The notes under the pieces: model-generated
The model's database searches: none
The model's input: only the letters and a program-made list of their open reading frames with translations
Told to the model about the DNA's origin: nothing
NCBI RefSeq assembly: GCF_003990645.1
Contig: NZ_RYZK01000008.1
Coordinates: forward strand, 62,001 to 126,000
From: Shimia sediminis
GTDB taxonomy: Bacteria > Pseudomonadota > Alphaproteobacteria > Rhodobacterales > Rhodobacteraceae
DNA: 64,000 nucleotides
Direction: 5' to 3'
Shown here: one piece after another, positions 26,180-34,945 of the stretch
Layout: every line of letters begins with the position of its first letter
Position numbering within the stretch: the first letter of the stretch is position 1
Program-made: the position numbers and the translations under genes

Positions 26180-26491
26180 ATGAAGCTGTATGGCCTGAAA
26201 AACTGCGACACCTGCCGCAAGGCGCTGAAATCTTTGGAAAATGCCACGATGGTTGATGTCCGGGCCGACAGTGTGCCCGCCGACCTTATGGCGCGCGCTT
26301 ATGCTGAATTCGGCGGCAGTTTGCTCAATACGCGTTCAACAACGTGGCGGGGATTGGATGAAGCCCAACGCGCGCGGCCACCTCTAGGTCTCTTGGCGGA
26401 TTATCCGGCTTTGATGAAACGACCGCTGATCGATACCGGGGATCGCCTCTACCTCGGGTGGGGCAAGGACGTGCAGGAAGCTCTTGGATAA
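26180..26491 (+). CDS. ArsC/Spx-like thioredoxin-fold protein
   Basis: 103 residues from the ATG at 26180, preceded by GGGGAGAGG. The start MKLYGLKNCDTCRKALKSLE gives the CxxC pair (Cys9, Cys12) of the ArsC/YffB family. RPLIDTGDRLYLGWGKD is the typical C-terminal strand. Real arsenate reductases need further Cys or Arg residues that are not clear here, so it is more likely a YffB-like protein with unknown redox substrate. Confidence 0.82.
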   Translation: MKLYGLKNCDTCRKALKSLENATMVDVRADSVPADLMARAYAEFGGSLLNTRSTTWRGLDEAQRARPPLGLLADYPALMKRPLIDTGDRLYLGWGKDVQEALG

Positions 26492-26543
26492 GGAGCGAAC
26501 CTTGCCTATGTGCTATGCGACAAGAGTTAATGAGGACGAGTAG

Positions 26544-26912
26544 ATGCGCAACGCAGCCCTGACATTGGGGATCATCGCCGGGATTGTCGGCATGATCATC
26601 GGGTTTTTCAGCTGGGGCTATACCGAGCTGACCACACAATACGAACAGGTGGGCGAAACCTTTGGCTTTGTCGAAAATCAGCAGCTCGTGCGTGCGGCCG
26701 GTCTGTTGTCGCCGCTCTTGGCCATCGCAGGGGGCGCCATGGCGCGGTCGCGGGCCTTGTGGGGCGGCATATTGCTGATCCTCTCGGCCATCGGCATGTA
26801 CGCCGCCTTTGGTTTTGGTGTTTTCACCATGTTCCCGATTTCCTTTGCCGGTCTGGGCGGCATTCTTGCGATTGCCGCCGGGAAACCGGACGAGCCGAAA
26901 TCACATTTCTGA
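26544..26912 (+). CDS. Four-helix membrane protein
   Basis: 122 residues with about four hydrophobic segments (residues 5-26, 50-66, 71-90, 93-112) and short loops. No family is recognised. GAGGACGAG lies before the ATG. Its 3' end overlaps the convergent doxX-like gene by 12 bases. The gene follows the ArsC-like gene by 52 bases and may share its transcript. Confidence 0.6.
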   Translation: MRNAALTLGIIAGIVGMIIGFFSWGYTELTTQYEQVGETFGFVENQQLVRAAGLLSPLLAIAGGAMARSRALWGGILLILSAIGMYAAFGFGVFTMFPISFAGLGGILAIAAGKPDEPKSHF

Positions 26913-27452
26913 GGCGCGGCGGCGCAGGATACGGTCCACGGACAGCGGCCCTGCGCCCTTGATGACGATCACCAGCAAAACAAAAATCCAGAGCGCGCGC
27001 TGATCCATGATGGCGCTGTTTTCGATCCGGTCGAACCAGGCCCCGATGGTGGCAGGATCGGCATGGTGGCCGACGATATCGGTGAGCGATTGCATGACCA
27101 CAAAGCCAATCATGCCAAGGGCGGCGAGTCGGGAAAACAGACCAACCACGATCAGCAAGGGCAGAATGAACTCGGCCCAGGTGCCCGCGACAACCACCGC
27201 CCAATGAAAGATCGACAGTTGCGAGGTGTCATAGCCTGCCGCCTCGAACACGCGCGGGAAAATCTGTACATAGGCCCCGGTTGACGGTTGCAGGATGCCG
27301 AGAACGCCATCCCCCAGTTTGGTCACACCGGAGTTCCAGTAGTAGGCCAACAGCACCGCGGCAAAGACAAACCGCGCCAGCGTCGGCGCCAGCCAATCGG
27401 CGCGCTCGAGCCTTGAAAAGACTGAGTTGTGGAGTGAAATCAAGGCGTTCAT
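26901..27452 (-). CDS. DoxX-family membrane protein, BufD-like
   Basis: 183 residues with about four membrane helices. The DoxX pattern is seen in LARFVFAAVLLAYYWNSGVTKLG, GTWAEFILPLLIVVGLFSRLAALGMIGFVVMQSL and ALWIFVLLVIVIKGAGPLSVDRIL. It is the last gene of the bufferin-type operon, ten bases after the bufC-like gene. A DoxX-like BufD closes a related operon in Caulobacter. Its exact job, possibly redox or export of the modified peptide, is not settled. Confidence 0.85.
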   Translation of the reverse strand: MNALISLHNSVFSRLERADWLAPTLARFVFAAVLLAYYWNSGVTKLGDGVLGILQPSTGAYVQIFPRVFEAAGYDTSQLSIFHWAVVVAGTWAEFILPLLIVVGLFSRLAALGMIGFVVMQSLTDIVGHHADPATIGAWFDRIENSAIMDQRALWIFVLLVIVIKGAGPLSVDRILRRRASEM

Positions 27453-27461
27453 GAGAGTTCC

Positions 27462-28211
27462 TCAGGTCGTTGCAGTGGTAATCGCATGACCTGTCAGCAA
27501 GAGCGCAAGGCACCCGCCAAGGTCAAAATCCGGCGCGATGGTCGTGGCCTGTGCGGCCGCCTGACCCAGCGGCGCACCCGCCATCAGAGCGGTGACAAAC
27601 GCCCCGCCACCGGTCGGCATCAGGTGCAGTTCCGGGTCGAACTCGGGCCGGGTCACCAGAACATCCTGGGCCTCGGCACGCGGCTTGTCGGCGCCGTCCA
27701 CCATATTGAACCGCCAGATGTCGTGGATGGGCCAGGGCGAGGACAGCACCTCGACCGAGGGGGCAAACTGCAAACGTACCTGCTCCAGCTGTTCAGGGGG
27801 CACCCGTGCAAGCACATCGCCGCCAGCAGCCTCGGCATCTGCGGCGTGATAAGACCGGCGCAGCGCCATTTCCAACGCCGCCACATCCCCGAGATAGCCA
27901 ATGTGTTTCAACGGCTCAAACCCGCGCAGAAAGTCGGGAAAGCTGGCGCCGTAGTACATCATCACCGGGCTTTCGGGTGGGGACTGACGTAGGTAAATGC
28001 CGGTGATACCTTTGAAATTCTCTTCGCCCAGCAGTTTTCGGATCACCGGAAAGCCGGTCTCCAAGGCTTCGGTCAGCGACACCGCCACATTGTTGCGATA
28101 GACGTCGAAGCGTCGCCCTGCGGCCCTGCCATCGGCATTGCGCAACCCCTCGGGGGTGGGCTGTGCTCCATCCAAGAGTGCGGTGCGAAACTCGGTCTGG
28201 GTCACGGTCAT
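27462..28211 (-). CDS. bufC: DUF2063 protein, BufC-like RiPP maturation partner
   Basis: 249 residues. The N-terminal DUF2063 domain is clear: FRTALLDGAQPTPEGL, FDVYRNNVAVSLTEALETGFPVIRKLLGEENF and GASFPDFLRGFEPLKHIGYLGDVAALEMALRRSYH, all read in pieces. DUF2063 proteins pair with MNIO enzymes and help present the precursor peptide. The start overlaps the end of the MNIO gene by four bases, supporting one complex. The C-terminal part (about 140-249) is a small alpha/beta domain. Confidence 0.88.
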   Translation of the reverse strand: MTVTQTEFRTALLDGAQPTPEGLRNADGRAAGRRFDVYRNNVAVSLTEALETGFPVIRKLLGEENFKGITGIYLRQSPPESPVMMYYGASFPDFLRGFEPLKHIGYLGDVAALEMALRRSYHAADAEAAGGDVLARVPPEQLEQVRLQFAPSVEVLSSPWPIHDIWRFNMVDGADKPRAEAQDVLVTRPEFDPELHLMPTGGGAFVTALMAGAPLGQAAAQATTIAPDFDLGGCLALLLTGHAITTATT

Positions 28212-29092
28212 GCGGGCACCTTGGCCAGAGCGGCGGCGGCACGCGCGGCCTCAGATTCCAGTTCCGGCCAGTCGGGCACGTCATTGTCCCATTCGATCAG
28301 GATCGGGCGCGGGCCGGATAGGGCCAGCGTGTGATCCAACAGCGCCCAGACCGGATCAACCACGGGTTTGCCGTGGCTGTCGATCAGCAGGGGCGCGCCA
28401 TGGTCATCGGTGTCTTCGTCATGGCCGCCAAGGTGGATTTCCCCCACCAGATCAAGAGGGTAGGCGGCGATATAGTCACGCGGATCATAGGTCAGGTTGG
28501 TGGCAGAGACAAAGACGTTGTTCACATCCAGCAAAAGGCCACAGCCCGTGCGCCTGGCCACCTCGCGCAGGAAATCCGGCTCGGCCCAGGTGCTTTCGGC
28601 AAAGGCCAGATAGCTTGAGGGGTTTTCGAGCATCATTTGCCGCCCGATCACCTCTTGCAGCTGGTCGATGTGATCGGCCACGCGCGTCAGGGTGTCGTTT
28701 GTATAGGGCAGGGGCAAGAGGTCGTTGAGAAAGGCGTTCTCGTGGCTCGACCAGGCCAGATGCTCGGAAAACACGGTGGGGTTCAGCCAGTCCACCAGGT
28801 GCTTCAGACGCTTCAGATGCTCGGCATCCAACGCGCCTTCGCCTCCGATGGACAGGCCAACGCCATGCACCGAGACAGGAAACCGTTCGGCCAGATGGCG
28901 CAGCTGTGCCAGCGGACGCCCGCCAGCTCCCATGTAGTTCTCGGCGTGGATTTCCAACCAGCCCACAACCCCCGCATCATCCATAATGTTCTGAAAATGC
29001 TGAGGTTTATAACCAACGCCGGGGGCGTTTGGCAGATCGGGGAAACGGGACGTCTCGTCAAACATGGGGGGCTTTTTGATCCTTGGTGTCAA
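28208..29092 (-). CDS. bufB: MNIO-family (DUF692) RiPP maturase, BufB-like
   Basis: 294 residues. TIM-barrel multinuclear non-haem iron oxygenase. Metal-binding residues fit the family: His in [12 protein letters not shown], Glu/His in FSEHLAWSS, Glu in [10 protein letters not shown], Asp/Asn in [12 protein letters not shown], His in [15 protein letters not shown], Asp in LIDSHGKPV and Glu in [12 protein letters not shown]. Such enzymes modify cysteines of precursor peptides; BufB makes thiooxazoles in bufferins. It sits between two precursor genes and its bufC partner, with four-base overlaps on both sides. Confidence 0.92.
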   Translation of the reverse strand: MTPRIKKPPMFDETSRFPDLPNAPGVGYKPQHFQNIMDDAGVVGWLEIHAENYMGAGGRPLAQLRHLAERFPVSVHGVGLSIGGEGALDAEHLKRLKHLVDWLNPTVFSEHLAWSSHENAFLNDLLPLPYTNDTLTRVADHIDQLQEVIGRQMMLENPSSYLAFAESTWAEPDFLREVARRTGCGLLLDVNNVFVSATNLTYDPRDYIAAYPLDLVGEIHLGGHDEDTDDHGAPLLIDSHGKPVVDPVWALLDHTLALSGPRPILIEWDNDVPDWPELESEAARAAAALAKVPA

Positions 29093-29391
29093 CTGGGCAG
29101 GTCGCGGTCCATCGCCTCGAGCGCGGGTTCGCGGGGCGTGCCATCCGCCATATCCGGCAGGGCGATTTCCAGGCAGGTGCCCTCATCCACCAAGGCCCAG
29201 GCGTTGCCCTGGTAATCCACAGTGGAGGTGCCCGCACATGTGGTTCCGGGCCCTGCGGCACAGCCGTTCTGTCCGGCCTTGGCGACGCCAAAACATTTCT
29301 CTTTCTTCGCGGCCTCTGCCGCAGAAGTTTGCATCATCAGGGCCGCGGCAACTGCGCTGGCCATTGTGACGGCTTTCATCCGATCAGACAT
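29089..29391 (-). CDS. bufA: DUF2282 bufferin precursor peptide, second copy
   Basis: 100 residues from the ATG at 29389-29391. Signal peptide of about 28 residues ([17 protein letters not shown]), then a core with four cysteines at 33, 44, 52 and 73 in the order KCFG, GCAAG, TCAGTS, GTCLE. This is the DUF2282 (BufA1-type) pattern, whose cysteines are modified by the MNIO enzyme and used to bind copper in the periplasm. Cysteine spacing (11, 8, 21) equals that of the other copy. It overlaps bufB by four bases. Confidence 0.88.
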   Translation of the reverse strand: MSDRMKAVTMASAVAAALMMQTSAAEAAKKEKCFGVAKAGQNGCAAGPGTTCAGTSTVDYQGNAWALVDEGTCLEIALPDMADGTPREPALEAMDRDLPS

Positions 29392-29486
29392 GGGCACTCC
29401 CTTTCCCTTATACGTCAGAGCTTTTAACGAAACTTTACTGGTTAATGGCCCAACATAGCATGGGGTATCTGATCGGGGGCAAGAGG

Positions 29487-29513
29487 TCCCCGGCGCGAAA
29501 ACCACGCCGGGGA
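29487..29513 (-). other. Stem-loop between the two bufferin precursor genes
   Basis: TCCCCGGCG (29487-29495) pairs with CGCCGGGGA (29505-29513) across a nine-base loop, just after the stop of the first precursor gene. No T run follows in the direction of transcription. It may protect the first transcript from 3' decay or reduce read-through, giving more of the first precursor than of the maturation proteins. Confidence 0.5.
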
Positions 29514-29523
29514 TAATGTCGGC

Positions 29524-29829
29524 TTATGCCGGCAGGTCACGCTCGAGCGCTTCCAGCGATCCTTTGCGCATCGAGCCATCGGCCTGTGCGGGCAGTTCGA
29601 TCTCCATGCAGGTGCCTGCATCAACCAGGGTCCAGGCGTTGCCCTGATAGTCCACGGTCGAGGTGCCTGCGCAGGTGGTGCCGGGGCCAGCGGCGCAGTC
29701 ATTCTTGCCGGCCATCGAAACGCCATAGCATTTTTCCTTGCCAGCCGCGGTGGCTTCGGTGTGGCTGACGGCGGTCAGGGCTGCGGCGACGGCGCTGGCA
29801 ACTGCGAGGGTTTTTACGGTCTTCGACAT
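29524..29829 (-). CDS. bufA: DUF2282 bufferin precursor peptide, first copy
   Basis: 101 residues from the ATG at 29827-29829, with GGGAAGAGAAC upstream. Signal peptide about residues 1-29 ([22 protein letters not shown]). The core cysteines are at 34, 45, 53 and 74 (KCYG, DCAAG, TCAGTS, GTCME). The stretch from the second to past the third cysteine is identical in both copies, while leader and tail differ. This is the first gene of the operon. Copper buffering after export is the known role in Caulobacter; here it is inferred. Confidence 0.88.
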   Translation of the reverse strand: MSKTVKTLAVASAVAAALTAVSHTEATAAGKEKCYGVSMAGKNDCAAGPGTTCAGTSTVDYQGNAWTLVDAGTCMEIELPAQADGSMRKGSLEALERDLPA

Positions 29830-30013
29830 GATGTTCTCTTCCCTAGTTAGGTTTGTCATTCGGGCCACCGATCCGGGTGGCATGAACAAAACCTAAGCCG
29901 GGAGAACCCACACGTACCAATCACGGGGGCGTGTATCACGGGCGCGTCAGGGCACGTGACGGTTTCGTGAAGATTCCAGCGCTGGAGGGCGGCAAATGTT
30001 TCGAAAACGAAAC

Positions 30014-30042
30014 GGGCGCGCCCGGAATTCCGATGCGCGCCC
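30014..30042 (-). terminator. thrS terminator
   Basis: GGGCGCGC (30014-30021) and GCGCGCCC (30035-30042) form an eight-bp stem. On the minus strand it is followed by GTTTCGTTTTCG. It lies 21 bases after the thrS stop. A second small dyad, GTTTCG-AAAA-CGAAAC, is at 29998-30013. Confidence 0.65.
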
Positions 30043-30062
30043 GCGATTTGTTGCAATCGATG

Positions 30063-32045
30063 TTACGCGAGGTCAGGCGGTGTCGCCTCGGCCGCGAGTT
30101 GGCTCACGATTTCGTCCAATGTCTGGACTTTGCTTTGCTTCTCACCCAAGCGGCGGGTCGAAACGGTGCGCTCTTCGACCTCTTTCTTCCCAATGGCAAG
30201 GATCACCGGCACCTTGCCGACCGAGTGTTCGCGGACCTTGTAGTTGATCTTTTCATTGCGCAGGTCGGCCTCGGCGCGCACGCCAACGGCTTTCAGCGCT
30301 TCGGTCACCTCAAGGCAATAGTCATCCGCATCCGACACAATGGACGCCACAACCACCTGACGCGGGGCCAGCCAGAACGGCAGCTTGCCTTCCCAGTTTT
30401 CAATCAGGATGCCGATAAAGCGCTCAAACGATCCCAGGCAGGCGCGGTGCAACATATAGGGGCGGTGCTTGTCACCATCCGCCGCAATATAGGTGGCATC
30501 CAGTCGCTCGGGCAGGTTGGGGTCGACCTGGAAGGTGCCACATTGCCAGACCCGGCCAATGGCGTCCGTCAGGTAAAAGTCCAGCTTTGGCCCGTAGAAC
30601 GCGCCGTCACCCGGCTCTAGCGTATAGTCACGGCCCACGGCCTTGATCGCGTTCTCCAGCGCGCCTTCGACGTAATCCCAGCTCTCGTCCGAGCCAACAC
30701 GCTTTTCAGGGCGGGTGGCGAACTTGATCTCGAACTCGGGAAAGCCGAGCTCTTTATAGACGTCCGCGAGGAAATCGATGAACTTGGCGCATTCATCCTG
30801 AATCTGCTCTTCGGTGCAGAAGATATGCGCATCGTCCTGCGTAAAGCCACGCACACGCATGATGCCGTGCAGCGCGCCCGAGGGTTCAAACCGTGCGCAG
30901 GACCCGAATTCAGCCAGCCGTAGGGGCAGGTCGCGATAGGATTTCAGACCCTGATTGAACACCTGCACGTGACAGGGGCAGTTCATCGGCTTCAGCGCGT
31001 TGATGCGCGTATGCTCGCGGCTCTTGGCGCTGGCGTCGTCATTCTCGCCATCACGGCTTTCGTCGACCTCAACAATGAACATGTGGTGCTGGTATTTGTC
31101 CCAATGCCCCGAGGCTTCCCACAGTTTGCGGTCGACCACCTGTGGGGTGTTGATCTCTTTATACCCGCCCTTGCGCTGTTTGCGGCGCATGTAATCCTGC
31201 AGCTGCGTATAGATGCTCCAGCCGTTCGGGTGCCAGAAGACCTGACCGGGGGCCTCTTCCTGCATGTGGAACAGGTCCATCTCGCGGCCCAGCTTGCGGT
31301 GGTCGCGTTTCTCGGCCTCTTCGAGGAAGTGCAGGTGTTTCTTGAGGTCTTCCTTGTTCTTGAAGGCGACGCCGTAAATCCGCTGCAGCATCTGGTTCTT
31401 GCTGTCACCCCGCCAATAGGCGCCCGAGACGCGCATCAGCTTGAAGGCGTCGGCAGGCACCTGACCGGTGTGCTGCAGGTGCGGGCCACGGCACAGATCC
31501 TGCCAGTGGCCATGCCAGTACATGCGCAGCGGTTCGTCGCCGGGGATGGCTTCGATCAGTTCGACTTTGTAGGGCTCGTTGTTGGCCTCGTAGAAAGCCA
31601 CCGCGCGGTCACGTTCCCAGATTTCGGTGGTCACGGGATCGCGGCGGTTGATGATCTCTTTCATCTTTTTCTCGATCGCGCCCAGATCTTCGGGCGTGAA
31701 CGGTTCGGCGCGGTCAAAGTCATAGTACCAGCCGTTCTCGATCACCGGGCCGATGGTGACTTTGACGTCGGGCCAGATTTCCTGCACCGCGCGCGCCATG
31801 ATATGGGCGCAGTCGTGGCGGATCAGCTCAAGCGCTTCGGCGTCGCTGTCTTTCAGCGTGTTGATCGCGATGCTGGCGTCGGCGTTGATGGGCCATTGCA
31901 GGTCCCAGTGCTTGCCATCAACAGTGGCTGAGATCGCTTTTTTGCCAAGCGAGCTTGAGATCGAGGCTGCGACCTCGGCAGGGGTAACACCACCTTCGTA
32001 AGAACGTGCGTTGCCATCGGGAAATGTAAGGGAAATATCGGCCAT
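30063..32045 (-). CDS. thrS: Threonyl-tRNA synthetase
   Basis: 660 residues from the ATG at 32043-32045. The frame is open further, but the TGS domain starts here ([26 protein letters not shown]). The editing domain ([24 protein letters not shown]) follows, then the class II catalytic core with the zinc cysteine in [11 protein letters not shown], motif 2 region [19 protein letters not shown] and motif 3 region [22 protein letters not shown]. The C-terminal anticodon-binding domain closes it. Essential enzyme that charges tRNA-Thr. The upstream region of about 280 bases is shared with a divergent small gene. Confidence 0.96.
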   Translation of the reverse strand: MADISLTFPDGNARSYEGGVTPAEVAASISSSLGKKAISATVDGKHWDLQWPINADASIAINTLKDSDAEALELIRHDCAHIMARAVQEIWPDVKVTIGPVIENGWYYDFDRAEPFTPEDLGAIEKKMKEIINRRDPVTTEIWERDRAVAFYEANNEPYKVELIEAIPGDEPLRMYWHGHWQDLCRGPHLQHTGQVPADAFKLMRVSGAYWRGDSKNQMLQRIYGVAFKNKEDLKKHLHFLEEAEKRDHRKLGREMDLFHMQEEAPGQVFWHPNGWSIYTQLQDYMRRKQRKGGYKEINTPQVVDRKLWEASGHWDKYQHHMFIVEVDESRDGENDDASAKSREHTRINALKPMNCPCHVQVFNQGLKSYRDLPLRLAEFGSCARFEPSGALHGIMRVRGFTQDDAHIFCTEEQIQDECAKFIDFLADVYKELGFPEFEIKFATRPEKRVGSDESWDYVEGALENAIKAVGRDYTLEPGDGAFYGPKLDFYLTDAIGRVWQCGTFQVDPNLPERLDATYIAADGDKHRPYMLHRACLGSFERFIGILIENWEGKLPFWLAPRQVVVASIVSDADDYCLEVTEALKAVGVRAEADLRNEKINYKVREHSVGKVPVILAIGKKEVEERTVSTRRLGEKQSKVQTLDEIVSQLAAEATPPDLA

Positions 32046-32214
32046 GTGCCTATAGCTCCTCGTCAGTTTGGCGCCTACGGGACGCCCGGTTGCGGGTATG
32101 TGGTTCGTGCGCGGTTGTGCGCCCAATTCCAGGGCAAGTCAAGACGCCATGGCACCGCGGAACACGACACACCCGGCACAGGCATTGTGTGCAAAGGTAT
32201 GCGTTCGTACGCGC

Positions 32215-32290
32215 GGGTATACCCATAAATATTTGAAAAATATGAAAAAAATGTTGCATCCAAGGTTCCGTTGCGGCAACGCTGTGGAAC
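32215..32290. other. AT-rich divergent region with palindromes (thrS / small gene)
   Basis: GGGTATACCC (32215-32224) is a perfect palindrome, followed by an unusually A/T-rich run. A nested dyad then follows: CGTTGC-G-GCAACG (32269-32281) within GTTCC (32265-32269) and GGAAC (32286-32290). It lies between thrS and the gene at 32327. It could be a promoter/operator or leader structure; no T-box features were recognised. Confidence 0.4.
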
Positions 32291-32326
32291 GTTAAGCGAA
32301 ATGGTCATACCCCGAGGAGTTTTCCT

Positions 32327-32584
32327 ATGACCCGCCCGAATTCAGATCTCGATCTGACGAATGAAGACATGGATCTCATTGCAACGGCCCTGTTACAAAC
32401 CCAGGAGGTTTTGTCCCAGAACCAGATGTCCCACGAGTTGAAAGCCGCCATCGAAGGTGTGCAGAACTGCGACAAGGCGCGGCGGGTCAATGACACCATG
32501 ACCCAGATACAAGAGCTTCTGGGACGGCTGAATTCCCGAAAAAGCTACGGTCGCTCGTCCGGGGGCATGTCTGTCGGCGCCTGA
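32327..32584 (+). CDS. Small hypothetical protein
   Basis: 85 residues, soluble, mostly helical: LTNEDMDLIATALLQTQEVLSQ and MSHELKAAIEGVQNCDKARRV, then a flexible basic/glycine tail (SRKSYGRSSGGMSVGA). GAGGAG precedes the ATG. One cysteine. No family is recognised. Probably a monocistronic gene; the next gene starts 71 bases later. Confidence 0.55.
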   Translation: MTRPNSDLDLTNEDMDLIATALLQTQEVLSQNQMSHELKAAIEGVQNCDKARRVNDTMTQIQELLGRLNSRKSYGRSSGGMSVGA

Positions 32585-32655
32585 GACCCCTTGAAGCGCG
32601 CGGCCGGGCCGGGTCTATTGACGATCAACGTCACAGATCACGCACGGGGGCCACC

Positions 32656-33405
32656 ATGAGCCAGACGCAATTCTTCGAGAGCCCGCAAGGGCGCCGTATC
32701 GCCTATCACAAAAGCGGCTCAAAGGGGCCGACCGTGGTGTTTCTGGGTGGTCTTAAATCCGACATGGAAGGCACCAAGGCCGTGCATCTTGAGGCCTGGG
32801 CGCATAAACGCGATCAATGCTTCCTGCGGTTCGACTATTCCGGCCACGGCGAAAGTTCGGGCACCTTTGAAGAGGGTTGCATCGGCGATTGGCATCAGGA
32901 CACGCTGGCGGCAGTTGATGCGCTGACCACTGGCCCTCTGATCGTGGTGGGTTCGTCCATGGGCGGCTGGCAGGCGCTGTTGCTGGCCCGCGCCATCCCA
33001 GACCGGATCACTGGCATGGTCACGATTGCCGCCGCGCCGGATTTCACCGAAGACAGCTATTGGGCGGGGTTCTCGGACGCGGAAAAACAGGCGCTCGATA
33101 CCGTGGGTTTTGTCGAGCTGCCTTCGGACTACATGGAACCCTACATCATCACACGACGCATGATCCAGGATGGCCGCGAAAACCTGGTTCTGCGGTCCCC
33201 CCTGGCGCTGCCATTCCCGGTGCGCATGTTGCAGGGCACCGAGGATACTGCCGTGGAGACCTCTGTTGCGCTGCGGCTTCTGGATCATGCTGAGGGCGAG
33301 GATATTCGCCTCACTCTGGTCAAGGGGGCGGATCACCGTTTCTCGGATGAAGATTGTCTGAACCTGATCGAAAAGAGCGTCGAAAAGGTCATGAAGCGGG
33401 GATAA
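32656..33405 (+). CDS. Alpha/beta hydrolase
   Basis: 249 residues, cytosolic. The oxyanion region is VFLGGLKSDMEGTKAVHLEAWA, the nucleophile elbow VVGSSMGGWQALLLARAIPD (G-S-S-M-G, Ser nucleophile), the acid near MLQGTEDTAVET and the His in LVKGADHRFSDEDCL. It resembles the abhydrolase-10 / palmitoyl-thioesterase-like group of serine hydrolases. First of three hydrolase genes in this stretch; the next begins eight bases after its stop. Confidence 0.85.
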   Translation: MSQTQFFESPQGRRIAYHKSGSKGPTVVFLGGLKSDMEGTKAVHLEAWAHKRDQCFLRFDYSGHGESSGTFEEGCIGDWHQDTLAAVDALTTGPLIVVGSSMGGWQALLLARAIPDRITGMVTIAAAPDFTEDSYWAGFSDAEKQALDTVGFVELPSDYMEPYIITRRMIQDGRENLVLRSPLALPFPVRMLQGTEDTAVETSVALRLLDHAEGEDIRLTLVKGADHRFSDEDCLNLIEKSVEKVMKRG

Positions 33406-33413
33406 GTTACACA

Positions 33414-34397
33414 ATGCGAACATTTGGGCGTTTTATGGGGCGATTTCTGGCCCTGCTGGTATTGGCCGGTTTTGCACTGTGGGTCTTTGGCCCGTACGAG
33501 CGTATTTCCGTGGTTCCCGACTTTGATCCGGCCGCGATCGGGGTGGATGTCGATGGATATCTGGCGGCTCAGGAGGGTGCCTTGGATGACATCACGCCAG
33601 GCACCGAAAAGCGGGTGGTCTGGCTGGGGGAACCGGGTGTCAAAACGCCCTTGTCGATTGTCTATGTGCACGGGTTTTCCGCCACCTCGGAAGAAATTCG
33701 CCCGGTGCCGGACAACGTGGCCGCAAACCTAGGCGCAAACCTGCATTTCACCCGGCTAACGGGCCACGGTCGCCCGGGAGAGGCGATGCCAACGGCTTTG
33801 GTGCAGGACTGGATGGATGACGTGGCCGAAGCGTTGGAGGTTGGCCGCCGGATCGGCGACAAAGTCATCGTGATCGCAACGTCCACCGGCGCGACGTTGA
33901 TGGCCGAAGCGGCCCTGCAGCCCGAGATGATGGCAGGGGTAAAGGGCATCGTCATGATCTCACCCAATTTCCGCATCAACGACCCCGCCGCCTTTGCGCT
34001 GACCCTGCCTGCCGCGCGCCATTGGGTGCCCTCTGTGGCCGGTAAAACCCGCAGTTGGAAAGGGCAGAACGAAAGCCATGACACCTATTGGACCACAACC
34101 TATCCGACAGCGGGATTGTTCCAGATGGCTGCGCTGGTTCAGCACAGCCGCGCCTTGGATCATGCGGCGGCCTCGCATCCGGTGATGTTCATGTTTTCCG
34201 ATGCGGATGATGTTGTCGACCACAGGGTTACGCGGGAAATTGCCAATCAATGGGGCGGTGCTGTGTCCCTGTCGGTTGTTGACTTGCCACAGGGCAACGA
34301 CATCAATAACCATGTCATCGCAGGCGACATTCTCTCGCCTGGGTTCACGGATACAGCTTCTGAGAATATTCTGATCTGGATCAATAATTTAAAATAG
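33414..34397 (+). CDS. Membrane-anchored alpha/beta hydrolase (lysophospholipase-like)
   Basis: 327 residues from the ATG at 33414; the in-frame ATG at 33354 lies inside the upstream gene. One N-terminal helix (LLVLAGFALWVFGPYE) anchors or exports it. The catalytic outline is IVYVHGFSATSEE, LTGHGRPGEAM, the nucleophile segment VIATSTGATLMAEAAL (Ser in T-S-T-G-A), and late DADDVVDHRV and NDINNHVIAGD. Probably acts on a lipid or ester at the membrane. Likely co-transcribed with the gene before it. Confidence 0.82.
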   Translation: MRTFGRFMGRFLALLVLAGFALWVFGPYERISVVPDFDPAAIGVDVDGYLAAQEGALDDITPGTEKRVVWLGEPGVKTPLSIVYVHGFSATSEEIRPVPDNVAANLGANLHFTRLTGHGRPGEAMPTALVQDWMDDVAEALEVGRRIGDKVIVIATSTGATLMAEAALQPEMMAGVKGIVMISPNFRINDPAAFALTLPAARHWVPSVAGKTRSWKGQNESHDTYWTTTYPTAGLFQMAALVQHSRALDHAAASHPVMFMFSDADDVVDHRVTREIANQWGGAVSLSVVDLPQGNDINNHVIAGDILSPGFTDTASENILIWINNLK

Positions 34398-34421
34398 AAA
34401 GCTAACGTTATGGATAAGGTG

Positions 34422-34859
34422 ATGGAACAACGTGTCAGCCTGATTACACTGGGGGTTTCCGACATGGCCACCAGCGCCGCGTTTTACGAAGCGCTTGGCT
34501 GGACACGGGTCGAAAGCCCGGATGGCGTCATCGCCTTTGACCTGATCGGCCAGACCCTCGGGCTCTACCCGAAATCGGCCTTGGCAGAAGAAATGGGCAT
34601 TCCAGAGTCCGAGATTGGCGGCTTTTCAGGCGTGACCCTGGCCCACAACTTAAGAGAGAAATCTGATGTGGCGCTTTTGCTCGCCACCGCCGAAGCGGCA
34701 GGCGCCAGAATCCTCAAACCTGCACAGGATGTGTTCTGGGGCGGCCACCACGGATATTTCGCCGATCCCGACGGCCACGTCTGGGAAATCGCATGGAATC
34801 CGTTCTCCGAATTGTCGCCAGAAGGGGCATTTCGCTGGGCCGGTTACGCCGGGTCATAA
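34422..34859 (+). CDS. VOC-family (glyoxalase/bleomycin resistance-like) protein
   Basis: 145 residues from the ATG at 34422; an ATG at 34410 adds four residues. VOC beta-alpha-beta-beta-beta repeats: VSLITLGVSDMATSAAFYEALGWTRVE in two pieces and the C-terminal WGGHHGYFADPDGHVWEIAWNPF, with the metal-binding Glu in VWEIAW. The first His of the metal site is not obvious. Substrate unknown. It lies between two hydrolase genes on the same strand. Confidence 0.83.
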   Translation: MEQRVSLITLGVSDMATSAAFYEALGWTRVESPDGVIAFDLIGQTLGLYPKSALAEEMGIPESEIGGFSGVTLAHNLREKSDVALLLATAEAAGARILKPAQDVFWGGHHGYFADPDGHVWEIAWNPFSELSPEGAFRWAGYAGS

Positions 34860-34924
34860 GGCGTGGCCGCGCTTGACCGTACCGGCCACTGTGCCAAACT
34901 GACCGGGTGGGCAACGACCCGTGT

Positions 34925-34944
34925 GAGGCAAGAGAGGCAAGAGA
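34925..34944 (+). repeat. Tandem duplication of a 10-bp ribosome-binding region
   Basis: GAGGCAAGAG is present twice in direct contact (34925-34934 and 34935-34944), immediately before the start codon at 34946. The duplication places several purine-rich ribosome-binding options ahead of the hydrolase gene. Confidence 0.5.
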
Positions 34945-34945
34945 G

